NCBI RefSeq assembly: GCF_040436315.1
Contig: NZ_AP031572.1
Location: 1,984,001 to 2,048,000, forward strand
Direction: 5' to 3'
DNA length: 64,000 nt
Source: Synechocystis sp. LKSZ1
GTDB lineage: Bacteria > Cyanobacteriota > Cyanobacteriia > Cyanobacteriales > Microcystaceae
Shown: one piece after another, positions 46,549 to 52,782 of the stretch
Layout of the letters: each line of letters opens with the position of its first letter
How positions within the stretch are numbered: position 1 is the first letter of the stretch
Notes under the pieces: generated by a model
Databases searched by the model: none
What the model saw: the letters and a program-made list of their open reading frames with translations, nothing else
Told to the model about the DNA's origin: nothing
Program-made: the position numbers and the translations under genes

Positions 46549-46606
46549 GTTGCGTCCCGCCTTCGGCCGGCCGCGTTCAAGTTTCGCCCGGCGTTGCCAG
46601 GCTTTG
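46549..46606 (+). repeat. 58-bp GC-rich repeat, copy 2
   Basis: Same as copy 1 at 44797-44854 with about five differences, mostly in two adjacent pairs (CCTTCGG versus CCGGCGG, and GCGTTGCC versus GCCCTGCC). The two copies bracket the low-A segments. Confidence 0.85.
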
Positions 46607-47081
46607 GCGCGTTAGCCTCCACCTAGGGATATTTTGGCACACCAGTCACTTTGCCTATTGCTGCCCCTCTTTTGCTGGCACTGCCATCCCTTCCCCGTGC
46701 TGCTTGTCTCAGTCAAGGTTGCCCATCTCTTGCTGGCTCGCCTTCGCTCGCTCTTGGGTGGTTGGGCATTTCACATTAAGCGGCGTGGCTCAGTTCGGCA
46801 GGCTCTTTGGCGGTTGGGCTTTGATTACGTTGGGGCTCTCGCCTACGGGTCTTCCTTCCCGCCCTAGGGCAAGTTTAGCCTGCGGCTCGTCCCTGTTGCT
46901 CCGTTTTGTGGTGTGCTTCAGTTTGTCACTGGGTGTCGGCACGCGCATTGGGGAGTTACGAACGGAGAGAGGTGAGGCATTCGGGTGTTCTCCCTTGGGG
47001 TTTCTCGTTCCACCCTAGGGCATTTCTTGCCTTCGGCCTCCGTTCCTCGTTGGTCGTTGGCCTGTGGCTCTCCGGCTGGCG

Positions 47082-47300
47082 TTATGTCCGCCCACCACCC
47101 CAGAATGGCACTACCACGCAAAACATACAGCCAGGGCGGGGATACCAGTAGTAAGGGAGCTTCAGTTCTTGCCAGAGCAGCTTATACAGTTCGTCGGCGT
47201 AGCGGTCTTGGCCCCGTCCATCCGGTAGCCGGATTATCACCTTCTCACCGTCCCAAGTGTACTGTAATCCAGAGCTTTTCAAGTAATTATTTAGTGTCAT
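47082..47300 (-). CDS. Small hypothetical protein, divergent from the 47404 operon
   Basis: 72 aa. Reads MTLNNYLKSSGLQYTWDG, then VIIRLPDGRGQDRYADEL and an aromatic stretch (LPYYWYPRPGC). No family recognised. Support comes from context: a minus-strand TATAAT (47329-47324) lies 24 bases before the ATG, back-to-back with the palindromic operator-promoter of the next operon. No clear ribosome-binding site. Confidence 0.4.
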   Translation of the reverse strand: MTLNNYLKSSGLQYTWDGEKVIIRLPDGRGQDRYADELYKLLWQELKLPYYWYPRPGCMFCVVVPFWGGGRT

Positions 47301-47338
47301 TTTTTATCAATTTTCTTTCGCTTATTATAACACAAACG

Positions 47339-47357
47339 CCGTGTTACACGGTATAAT
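47339..47357 (+). promoter_or_regulatory. Palindromic operator abutting a -10 box (site 1)
   Basis: CCGTGT-T-ACACGG (47339-47351) is a perfect 13-bp palindrome directly followed by TATAAT (47352-47357). A divergent TATAAT lies just to the left. The same arrangement occurs at 49889-49907. A bound protein would block RNA polymerase on both sides. Confidence 0.65.
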
Positions 47358-47403
47358 AGACGTATCAAGTCAAGTTAAGGGCAATCGCCCAGGAGACAAA
47401 ATT

Positions 47404-47745
47404 ATGACAATTGGTTCCGTACTAATTCGCTCGCCCCACGACAGTTTTATCACCCGTCGTCTCACCTACAATTGTGTAATTTGTGAAGCCATGGGCGGAG
47501 ATATTTACAACTGGGGCAATTCAACCGATGAAGAACCCGCCTTCATCCTGTACCTAGGGGTTGAGTATAGCGGATTCAAACTTCCCAAGGATACAGTCGA
47601 GGAAATTGTCAGTACCTATGGAGCCAGCGAAGTCACCATCCGCAAGCCCAAACACCTCAAAGAATTTGATTATGAGCTCAAAATCCGGGGCATCTACCGA
47701 AATCAGCTCGACGAATTTCTGTATCGCTTCTGCTGCCCCTTTTAG
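47404..47745 (+). CDS. Hypothetical protein, first gene of the tiny-gene cluster
   Basis: 113 aa from the ATG at 47404 with AGGAG 8 bases upstream. Starts MTIGSVLIRSPHDSF; several Cys (YNCVICEAMGG, FCCPF) and a beta-rich middle (AFILYLGVEYSGFKL). No family recognised. It is preceded by the operator-promoter at 47339-47357 with a leader of about 40 bases. Composition and length are like early phage or plasmid accessory genes. Confidence 0.55.
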   Translation: MTIGSVLIRSPHDSFITRRLTYNCVICEAMGGDIYNWGNSTDEEPAFILYLGVEYSGFKLPKDTVEEIVSTYGASEVTIRKPKHLKEFDYELKIRGIYRNQLDEFLYRFCCPF

Positions 47746-47846
47746 TTTGTCCTTGGTGACGATACTTTGTATCACCAGTTAGCCCCAAAAAAGCCCCGCC
47801 GAAGGGTCGCTCATTCCGCCTTAGGGCTTGAGAACTCTTCGAGGGC

Positions 47847-47860
47847 CACTCACAAAGTAA
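47847..47860 (+). repeat. Leader motif, copy 1
   Basis: CACTCACAAAGTAA, 13 bases before the next ATG. The same 14-mer is at 49987-50000, 16 bases before the 50017 gene. Confidence 0.5.
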
Positions 47861-47873
47861 GGAAATTTTACCA

Positions 47874-48161
47874 ATGTTTGCAGTCTTTGAAAGACCCCAA
47901 GTACACCCTGACGAATTACCCATTAGCCGTCTTGATGTAGCCCTAGGCCATCATTCCTTCTGGTCTGCCTGGGAAGGGGCGGGAACCTGGGAGGAGGAAC
48001 GCTACACCCAAGCGCAACGAATCCTAGCCGAGCTAATGAACGGATTTCTACCAGCCCCAGAAGCTCCGATCAGCAATCAAGCAATGGAAGTGTACAACCG
48101 GCTCTGCCAACGCTACCTAGCCCCCGCCATCTATCGCGGCGACTTTCCCACTGAGTTTTAA
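47874..48161 (+). CDS. Hypothetical protein
   Basis: 95 aa, soluble, helical, with several aromatic residues (HHSFWSAWEGAGTWEEERY). AAGGAA is about 9 bases before the ATG. No family recognised. It belongs to the cluster of small element genes running to 49583 and is followed by the first copy of the 20-bp palindrome. Confidence 0.5.
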   Translation: MFAVFERPQVHPDELPISRLDVALGHHSFWSAWEGAGTWEEERYTQAQRILAELMNGFLPAPEAPISNQAMEVYNRLCQRYLAPAIYRGDFPTEF

Positions 48162-48172
48162 CCACCCTCTCT

Positions 48173-48192
48173 GGCCCTCAGCACTGGGGGCC
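48173..48192. repeat. 20-bp intergenic palindrome, copy 1
   Basis: GGCCCTCAGCACTGGGGGCC, able to form a 9-bp stem (one T-G pair). It lies 7 bases before the ATG of the next gene. Confidence 0.85.
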
Positions 48193-48199
48193 TAAAGTC

Positions 48200-48391
48200 A
48201 TGACCGAAAAAGAATACAACCAAAAAATGTCTCACCTTGAAGCCCGCCTAAATCTAGCAAAGACGGCAGAAGACCGCTGGGAAATAACCAAGGAAATCAA
48301 TCGACTAGAAGCACACGCTGACCGCTGGGGGCTAGACAATTACAGCGCACTCGATCACTACCTTGAAGAAGCCCAAGCAGGAATACTGTAA
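48200..48391 (+). CDS. Small coiled-coil hypothetical protein
   Basis: 63 aa, highly charged and helical (KMSHLEARLNLAKTAEDRW, EITKEINRLEAHADRWG). No family recognised. It lies between palindrome copies 1 and 2, with copy 1 just ahead of its start where a ribosome-binding site would be expected. Confidence 0.5.
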   Translation: MTEKEYNQKMSHLEARLNLAKTAEDRWEITKEINRLEAHADRWGLDNYSALDHYLEEAQAGIL

Positions 48392-48400
48392 ACCCTCACC

Positions 48401-48420
48401 GGCCCTCAGCACTGGGGGCC
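48401..48420. repeat. 20-bp intergenic palindrome, copy 2
   Basis: GGCCCTCAGCACTGGGGGCC, identical to copies 1 and 3. Its last base is followed at once by an ATG (48421). Confidence 0.85.
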
Positions 48421-48849
48421 ATGTACCAAAACCCAAAGGATCTAACCATGGAAATGCACACTACCAAAGACGGAACACAAATGCTAATTGCTGAAATGAA
48501 CAATGACCACCTACTAAACACGATTAAAACATGGTGTCAAAAAATTAAAGTAAGTCGGGAAATACTGGAAAACCCAAACAAAATCCAGCAAAACGTAGTG
48601 CTACAGGCAATTAACAAAAGCTATTCCTTGGAAAGCACCATGGATCGCGCCACGGACTTAATCGAAACAAGCCACAAAAAGCTATTGCCATACTGTCTCG
48701 AAGCGGCTCTACGAGGGCTAGAAATAACCCCGACCCTTCAGGAAGCTTACGGACGTAAAGAAGGGGTAGCCCCGTTAAGCCAGCTAGCAATAAAACTATT
48801 CTTCGGACAATCTCAACCAGAGATTTTCATAGAAGAAGACTACGACTAA
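48421..48849 (+). CDS. Hypothetical protein
   Basis: 142 aa. An in-frame ATG at 48448 (MEMHTTKDG) may be the real start, because the palindrome abuts the first ATG and leaves no room for a ribosome-binding site. Helical, with NTIKTWCQKIKVSREILENP and LLPYCLEAALRGLEI; acidic end (IEEDYD). No family recognised. Confidence 0.5.
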   Translation: MYQNPKDLTMEMHTTKDGTQMLIAEMNNDHLLNTIKTWCQKIKVSREILENPNKIQQNVVLQAINKSYSLESTMDRATDLIETSHKKLLPYCLEAALRGLEITPTLQEAYGRKEGVAPLSQLAIKLFFGQSQPEIFIEEDYD

Positions 48850-48857
48850 CCGATACC

Positions 48858-48877
48858 GGCCCTCAGCACTGGGGGCC
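48858..48877. repeat. 20-bp intergenic palindrome, copy 3
   Basis: GGCCCTCAGCACTGGGGGCC, identical to copies 1 and 2, 10 bases before the next ATG. Confidence 0.85.
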
Positions 48878-48887
48878 ATTCACCACC

Positions 48888-49055
48888 ATGACCAGCAACT
48901 ACGCCAAAGAAGTCAGAAAACAGGAAGCCAAAAAGCTTCAGTACATAGCCCTAGAAATAGCCTGCATTATGGACAAGTTAACTGTACTAAAACTCCAACT
49001 CCGGCAACTAGCCGAAGACCTAGAGCAACCCATTGACGAAGGAAAACTCTCATGA
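48888..49055 (+). CDS. Small coiled-coil hypothetical protein
   Basis: 55 aa: MTSNYAKEVRKQEAKKLQ then a helical DKLTVLKLQLRQLAEDLEQ. Too short for the usual length cut-offs. It begins after palindrome copy 3 and overlaps the next gene by 4 bases (ATGA), so both are likely translated together. Confidence 0.5.
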   Translation: MTSNYAKEVRKQEAKKLQYIALEIACIMDKLTVLKLQLRQLAEDLEQPIDEGKLS

Positions 49056-49201
49056 GCAGACACATTCCCAAACCACCCAAAGACCACCCCTTTCACGGCG
49101 AAGGGTTCAACAGCAAAGAAGAACGATTCCAACGCGACCTAGAGCAAGCCCTAAAACGCCGAGAAGAAATGCTGAAACGATTCAGAGAGGAAAAGCGATG
49201 A
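49052..49201 (+). CDS. Small basic hypothetical protein
   Basis: 49 aa: MSRHIPKPPKDHPFHGEGF followed by a charged helix (RDLEQALKRREEMLKRF). ATGA overlaps with the genes on both sides support co-translation. No family recognised. Confidence 0.45.
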   Translation: MSRHIPKPPKDHPFHGEGFNSKEERFQRDLEQALKRREEMLKRFREEKR

Positions 49202-49386
49202 TCAAACAAGTTAAAGACTTACGCGAAGGCGACCTTGTTTTCCTATGTGGAACCCGATGGATCACCCGTGAAGGCGATCAACGCTCACGAGTGTTAGAAA
49301 ACCTAAATTCCTACTGCTGGCCAAAAAGACTATTCCACGATTTACACGGGCCTGTTTGTGTTTACGCCAAGAGGCAAAAACAATGA
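49198..49386 (+). CDS. Small beta-rich hypothetical protein
   Basis: 62 aa: MIKQVKDLREGDLVFLCGTR and a following beta-rich part with two Cys. The opening is like that of SH3/KOW-like small folds (LREGDLVFL). Overlaps both neighbours by 4 bases. Confidence 0.45.
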   Translation: MIKQVKDLREGDLVFLCGTRWITREGDQRSRVLENLNSYCWPKRLFHDLHGPVCVYAKRQKQ

Positions 49387-49583
49387 CCCCAATCAATCTC
49401 CCCCAATTCACCCAACAACCCTTAACCCCTGACGAAATAGCCGCACCCTTATTGGCCACCCTCGCCCGCAGGGCCTACCTAATCCAATGGGGAAACGCCA
49501 TAATTGAAGAGTCCACAAGGCGAATATCTAAGCACACCTGGGACAAAGCCCACAAGCCAAGACAGAAGCGAAACCAGATGTAG
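49383..49583 (+). CDS. Small hypothetical protein, last gene of the tiny-gene operon
   Basis: 66 aa, starting MTPINLPQFTQQPLTPDEI, with a helical middle (LLATLARRAYLIQWGNAI) and a basic tail (HKPRQKRNQM). Overlaps the previous gene by 4 bases; a terminator follows its stop. Confidence 0.45.
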   Translation: MTPINLPQFTQQPLTPDEIAAPLLATLARRAYLIQWGNAIIEESTRRISKHTWDKAHKPRQKRNQM

Positions 49584-49589
49584 GAGTAA

Positions 49590-49613
49590 GGCCCTCAGGA
49601 ATGGGGGCTTTTT
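49590..49613 (+). terminator. Terminator-like variant of the 20-bp palindrome
   Basis: GGCCCTCAGGAATGGGGGC followed by TTTTTG. It is clearly related to the intergenic palindromes but has a T-run, as an intrinsic terminator would. It closes the 47404-49583 cluster. Confidence 0.65.
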
Positions 49614-49668
49614 GTTGTTCCTCGTTGCTCTTTGCAGGCGCATCGCTACTTGTCACCACGCATCGCAA

Positions 49669-49848
49669 TCAAGACCGGGCCAACTTCTCCCTAATTGCCT
49701 GTTCAACCCAATCTTTTAGGTCAGGCCCAGCAACCACCCGGATATGTTGATCCAGAGATTGAGGCAACCGCAAACTGATAGGATTGCCCCGCCTTTCTTT
49801 GTAAGGGGATGCAAATTTCCCCCCATTCCTTGGCTGAGTAATTGCCAT
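49669..49848 (-). CDS. Ribbon-helix-helix-like small DNA-binding protein
   Basis: 59 aa. After a basic N-arm (QPRNGGKFASPYKERRGN) comes ISLRLPQSLDQHIRVVAG and LKDWVEQAIREKLARS, the strand-helix-helix order of Arc/CopG-type repressors. The start lies 41 bases from the palindromic operator-promoter at 49889-49907, on the other strand. It is therefore a good candidate for the protein that binds that operator and its twin at 47339. Too short for the usual length cut-offs. Confidence 0.6.
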   Translation of the reverse strand: MAITQPRNGGKFASPYKERRGNPISLRLPQSLDQHIRVVAGPDLKDWVEQAIREKLARS

Positions 49849-49888
49849 ATTTCTTAACCTAATTTAACCCTTTTATTGTAGCGTTTTT

Positions 49889-49907
49889 CCGCGTATCACG
49901 GTATTAT
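49889..49907 (+). promoter_or_regulatory. Palindromic operator abutting a -10 box (site 2)
   Basis: CCGCGTATCACGG (49889-49901), a near-palindrome, directly followed by TATTAT (49902-49907). It matches site 1 (CCGTGTTACACGG + TATAAT) in sequence and spacing. It serves the 50017 operon and faces the ribbon-helix-helix gene. A short hairpin (GACGA/TCGTC) follows in the leader. Confidence 0.65.
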
Positions 49908-49986
49908 AGGAGCATGACGATAATTTATTTCGTCAGTGCTGGGGGTTAACCATTCACCAATGGTCAAGCAACAGCCCCCTGGTATC

Positions 49987-50000
49987 CACTCACAAAGTAA
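49987..50000 (+). repeat. Leader motif, copy 2
   Basis: CACTCACAAAGTAA, identical to 47847-47860 and placed similarly, 16 bases before the ATG at 50017. Upstream (49935-49948) CAGTGCTGGGGG looks like half of the 20-bp palindrome. Confidence 0.5.
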
Positions 50001-50016
50001 AAGTAGAGAAAAGAAA

Positions 50017-50634
50017 ATGGCTACGAAAACGAAAGAGACAGCAATTCAGGAAGTAAACCCCATCGGCTTTGGCATCACCCGGTCTAGCGGGATTATGGTT
50101 CCTGCCACGGCCTACTCCGTCCGCAACAACTGCCAAATTGGGCAATGGATGCGCGGCGATGGCGTAACCCCAATCGGCAACAAACTCAGCTTTAGCCCTA
50201 TTCATGTCGTCCCCTTCTATGGTGATTTGGGCAAGACCAAGGCAACCCACTGGCTCCAAGTCTGGGGAGTCTCCGAGCAAGTCTTAAGCGGCAAGTCCGT
50301 CTTTGTGACTTACATCAAGGGTCAGAACCAAAGCAGTTTTGGCAACATGATTTTAGAAGCAACCCTGGAAGGCAAACAGCCCCAAAACATCATCATTCAT
50401 TCCAGCTTCATCCAGAAGTCCAACGAGTATGGGACTTATTACACCCTCGGCTTTGAAATGGCCGACCGGGCCGAAGATGACCCCATGCAGGAAAAAATTG
50501 CCCTGCTGATTGGGAGTTATCCCCAACTCACGGACACCAACATTCCGATCACCCTATTTCCCAGCAATGGCCTAGACCAGTCTCAGTTAGACGAAGAACT
50601 AGACCTGCGCCGCACCCTAGCCGGGAAATCCTAA
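50017..50634 (+). CDS. Hypothetical element protein, possibly DUF5895-like
   Basis: 205 aa from the ATG at 50017. Distinctive segments are GFGITRSSGIMVPATAYSV, NCQIGQWMRGDG and LSFSPIHVVPFYGDLG, with a beta-rich body. Proteins of this look occur in cyanobacterial phages and plasmids; I think of DUF5895 but cannot confirm it. The large leader with operator, hairpin and 14-mer suggests strong, regulated expression. No catalytic motif. Confidence 0.55.
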   Translation: MATKTKETAIQEVNPIGFGITRSSGIMVPATAYSVRNNCQIGQWMRGDGVTPIGNKLSFSPIHVVPFYGDLGKTKATHWLQVWGVSEQVLSGKSVFVTYIKGQNQSSFGNMILEATLEGKQPQNIIIHSSFIQKSNEYGTYYTLGFEMADRAEDDPMQEKIALLIGSYPQLTDTNIPITLFPSNGLDQSQLDEELDLRRTLAGKS

Positions 50635-50659
50635 CAGCGTTTTCTCCTCAACTTGACGG

Positions 50660-50695
50660 CCTGAGTTAGTTTCTGCTACTTTCTCAGGTCTTTTT
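50660..50695 (+). terminator. Intrinsic terminator after the 50017 gene
   Basis: CCTGAG (50660-50665) pairs with CTCAGG (50683-50688) over a 17-base loop containing TTTCTGCTA, followed by TC and five T. Confidence 0.6.
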
Positions 50696-50718
50696 CTTAT
50701 CCAATACCCAGCAAACCG

Positions 50719-51117
50719 ATGACCCAACCAAATTGGAAACCAATCCCAGGCTATGAGGGCCTATACGAAGCCAGCGACACCGGACAAATCCGCTCAAAAA
50801 AGGGAGAACTAAGCCAAAAAATCTGGAGAGGATACCCCAAAGTTGTCTTAGTCAAAGACGGAGACCGAAAAAACTGGCGCGTTCATAACCTAATCGCCCT
50901 AACGTTCATAGGGTCAAGACCGGACGGATACGAACTCGACCACATTGACGCAAATAAGCTAAACAACCACATCACCAACCTGGAATACGTCACCCACCAG
51001 GAGAACGTAAAACGAGCGGCCCAAAAAGGGCTTAGGACACGAACGAAACTTCAAAGTAGCCTAGCCTGGGCTTCTGCTATTGTCCAGGGTTTTTTATTAC
51101 CCCAGGAACCACGATGA
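50719..51117 (+). CDS. NUMOD4-HNH homing-type endonuclease
   Basis: 132 aa. NUMOD4 motif WKPIPGYEGLYEASDTGQIR at 6-25, then the HNH core ELDHIDANKLNNHITNLEYV (about 74-93) with the His-Asn-His metal/catalytic set. Such free-standing enzymes nick or cut DNA and spread by homing; they are common in phages. The last 20 residues read through a terminator-like hairpin (51065-51095), so the functional protein may not need them. Overlaps the next gene by 4 bases. Confidence 0.85.
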   Translation: MTQPNWKPIPGYEGLYEASDTGQIRSKKGELSQKIWRGYPKVVLVKDGDRKNWRVHNLIALTFIGSRPDGYELDHIDANKLNNHITNLEYVTHQENVKRAAQKGLRTRTKLQSSLAWASAIVQGFLLPQEPR

Positions 51118-51527
51118 ACACCAAACGAAGCGCAAAACAGGTAATGCAAGAAATCATTGACGAAAATCGAGAACTACTCGAAGAAAACCAGAGCGAACCC
51201 ATCGCCACCGAGCGACTCAAGCTAGTCGCATCCCTACGCCTCAAGCCAGAACCGCTCATCCTTGGACTGGAAGAGATACGAGAGGCCTACCATGCCAAAG
51301 ACATTCCCTTACGCACCTTCGTTAAATGGTGGCTACAAATCAAATGCGGCCCAGAGGCAGTTGCAGCGATAGACCCCGAAATACTCGCCCATGAAATGAG
51401 TGGGGAAGTCAAAAACGACTACCTGAACATCAGAGGGCACGAAGTTCTCAAGGCCCTTAGTGACCTGATGAAGAAAAGACAACTCACAGCAAAAACCAAC
51501 ATTCAGCTAGAACTAGACCTATCATGA
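51114..51527 (+). CDS. Hypothetical protein
   Basis: 137 aa, helical. KQVMQEIIDENRELLEENQ at the start looks like a coiled coil; LRTFVKWWLQIKCGPEAV is the only aromatic part. No family recognised. It overlaps the HNH gene and the PD-(D/E)XK nuclease by 4 bases each, so all three are one translational unit. Confidence 0.5.
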   Translation: MNTKRSAKQVMQEIIDENRELLEENQSEPIATERLKLVASLRLKPEPLILGLEEIREAYHAKDIPLRTFVKWWLQIKCGPEAVAAIDPEILAHEMSGEVKNDYLNIRGHEVLKALSDLMKKRQLTAKTNIQLELDLS

Positions 51528-52144
51528 CTCCCAACTATCCGCGAGTAACCCACATTCTCAGCGCCACCGAAGACGAGAAAAGCCGCAATCGTCTCCGCAA
51601 GTGGCAAAACAAGATGGATCGAATCCATGGAGCCAACCACGCAGAACAAATCAGCGAGGAGGCCAGGAATAACGGAACCCGGTTCCACCTGGCCATTGAG
51701 AAGTTCTTCACCGAGGGCAAGCGGCCAAACTACAGCGACCCCAACGATTACCTAGAACAACGCCGATGGGACAACGCTGAACCCCACCTCCGCATCATCG
51801 CTAACGAATACCTAGCCCTGGAAAAGGAGGTCATCAGTCACAAGCACCAATACCTGGGGCACCTGGACTGCTTAGCCTGGAACAATGGAAGACCGATTAT
51901 CTGCGACTGGAAGACCAGCAAGCGAGTTAAACAGAAAAGCTGGCTCACAGATTACTTTCTACAAGCCACCGCCTACGCGCTAGCCGTGGATGAAGAAGGC
52001 CAACTTGACCCCATAGAGGAGTGTCGAATTTACATCTTCAGTCCCGATAAAGCCCAGTTGTTCACCCTCAACCCCAACGACTACCGGGAGCAATGGCTTA
52101 GCAGGCTAGAAAAATATCATGCTACCCAGCTAGTAGCTGTCTAG
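51524..52144 (+). CDS. PD-(D/E)XK exonuclease (MGME1/RecB-like)
   Basis: 206 aa. Core motifs: GTRFHLAIEKFF (about 51-62, with the conserved His and Glu), YLGHLDCLAW with Asp, and IICDWKTSKRV with the Asp and Lys of the active site, then QATAYALAV (QxxxY). This is the order in phage and mitochondrial MGME1-type single-strand exonucleases. It is likely to act in replication or recombination of the element with the helicase downstream. Ends 23 bases inside the convergent XRE gene. Confidence 0.8.
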   Translation: MTPNYPRVTHILSATEDEKSRNRLRKWQNKMDRIHGANHAEQISEEARNNGTRFHLAIEKFFTEGKRPNYSDPNDYLEQRRWDNAEPHLRIIANEYLALEKEVISHKHQYLGHLDCLAWNNGRPIICDWKTSKRVKQKSWLTDYFLQATAYALAVDEEGQLDPIEECRIYIFSPDKAQLFTLNPNDYREQWLSRLEKYHATQLVAV

Positions 52145-52442
52145 CCATCTCAGCTCGCTGTTCCAAGGGGAGTTTACGAGCATACTCCAAGATTTCCTCA
52201 ATGCTAAATGGAGGCAAATTAGGATCACCTGTCCTCAGATACGACGACAACTGATCCAACGTCCAACCTTTGAGTTCGCTAATCGTCTGTAAATGCTCGA
52301 GCCTGGGCAATGACTGACCAGCTTCCCAATTCCGCCAGGCCGACCAGTGTAGATCTAAGTCAGCACAAAATGAACGAATTGACTTATCTCCCCTAATCTC
52401 GCGGAGCAAACTAGCCAATCTCGCCATTTCTTCACGTGACAT
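52122..52442 (-). CDS. XRE-type helix-turn-helix regulator
   Basis: 106 aa from the ATG at 52442. MARLASLLREIRGDKSIRSF..DLDLHWSAWRNWEAGQSLP is an XRE-like helix-turn-helix in which the recognition helix has SAWRNWEAG. The rest is helical (IEEILEYARKLPLEQRAEMA). The long frame up to 52619 is discarded. It is divergent from the 52549 gene and likely controls the helicase operon. Confidence 0.7.
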   Translation of the reverse strand: MSREEMARLASLLREIRGDKSIRSFCADLDLHWSAWRNWEAGQSLPRLEHLQTISELKGWTLDQLSSYLRTGDPNLPPFSIEEILEYARKLPLEQRAEMARQLLAG

Positions 52443-52511
52443 GGTGAAACAAAGTAACATTAAACACCCCCATTGTAACCATAAACAAGGACGTGACAAG
52501 ACCTGTAGCGT

Positions 52512-52517
52512 TATAAT
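52512..52517 (+). promoter_or_regulatory. -10 box of the helicase operon
   Basis: TATAAT at 52512-52517, 31 bases before the 52549 ATG. On the minus strand the same place reads GGTATTATA, the -10 pattern of operator site 2, for the XRE gene. Confidence 0.45.
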
Positions 52518-52548
52518 ACCATCACTGACGATACTATTCATCACCACT

Positions 52549-52773
52549 ATGCAAGGTAAAACAGACATCAAAATCAGGGTCTTATTACAGACCAAGCAAT
52601 GGCTCAAAGAGATTGCCAAGCATACCCATCGAACCCCTGGACAGGCTTTAGATTGGTTAGTAGAGGAAAAATACCGAGAACTTAATCGAATCTCACCGAA
52701 TCATTCTGCCATGCCCCAGGGCCGGGCTGAACTCGATAACCACACTTACAAAGTCTCCCCATTCGAGAAATAG
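52549..52773 (+). CDS. Small ribbon-helix-helix-like protein ahead of the helicase
   Basis: 74 aa from the ATG at 52549. TDIKIRVLLQTKQWLKEIA then GQALDWLVEEKYREL has the strand-helix-helix pattern of CopG-type proteins. It ends 9 bases before the helicase start and may control copy number or its own operon (inference). Confidence 0.55.
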   Translation: MQGKTDIKIRVLLQTKQWLKEIAKHTHRTPGQALDWLVEEKYRELNRISPNHSAMPQGRAELDNHTYKVSPFEK

Positions 52774-52782
52774 GTACCCTCA

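Larger units (their letters stand above)
44795..47081. other. 2.3-kb gene-poor tract with unusual base composition
   Basis: No convincing protein gene. It holds a 58-bp repeat at both sides (44797, 46549), two segments almost without A on the plus strand, two plus-strand intrinsic terminators and one minus-strand terminator. CAGGGCC recurs at about 45368, 45397, 45419, 46374, 46448 and 46531. All six frames are open over long parts, but this follows automatically from the absence of A (plus) and T (minus), since every stop codon contains both kinds of base on its strand. Confidence 0.6.

Noticed and set aside
46136-47018. ORFs of 77-104 codons in the right part of the gene-poor tract
   Set aside because: Composition is low-A and the translations are rich in Leu, Ser, Arg and Gly without any domain; no ribosome-binding sites stand out.
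44795-47081. CRISPR array or integron attC array
   Set aside because: The 58-bp repeat has only two copies 1.75 kb apart, there are no regular spacers, no cas genes and no integron integrase in the window.
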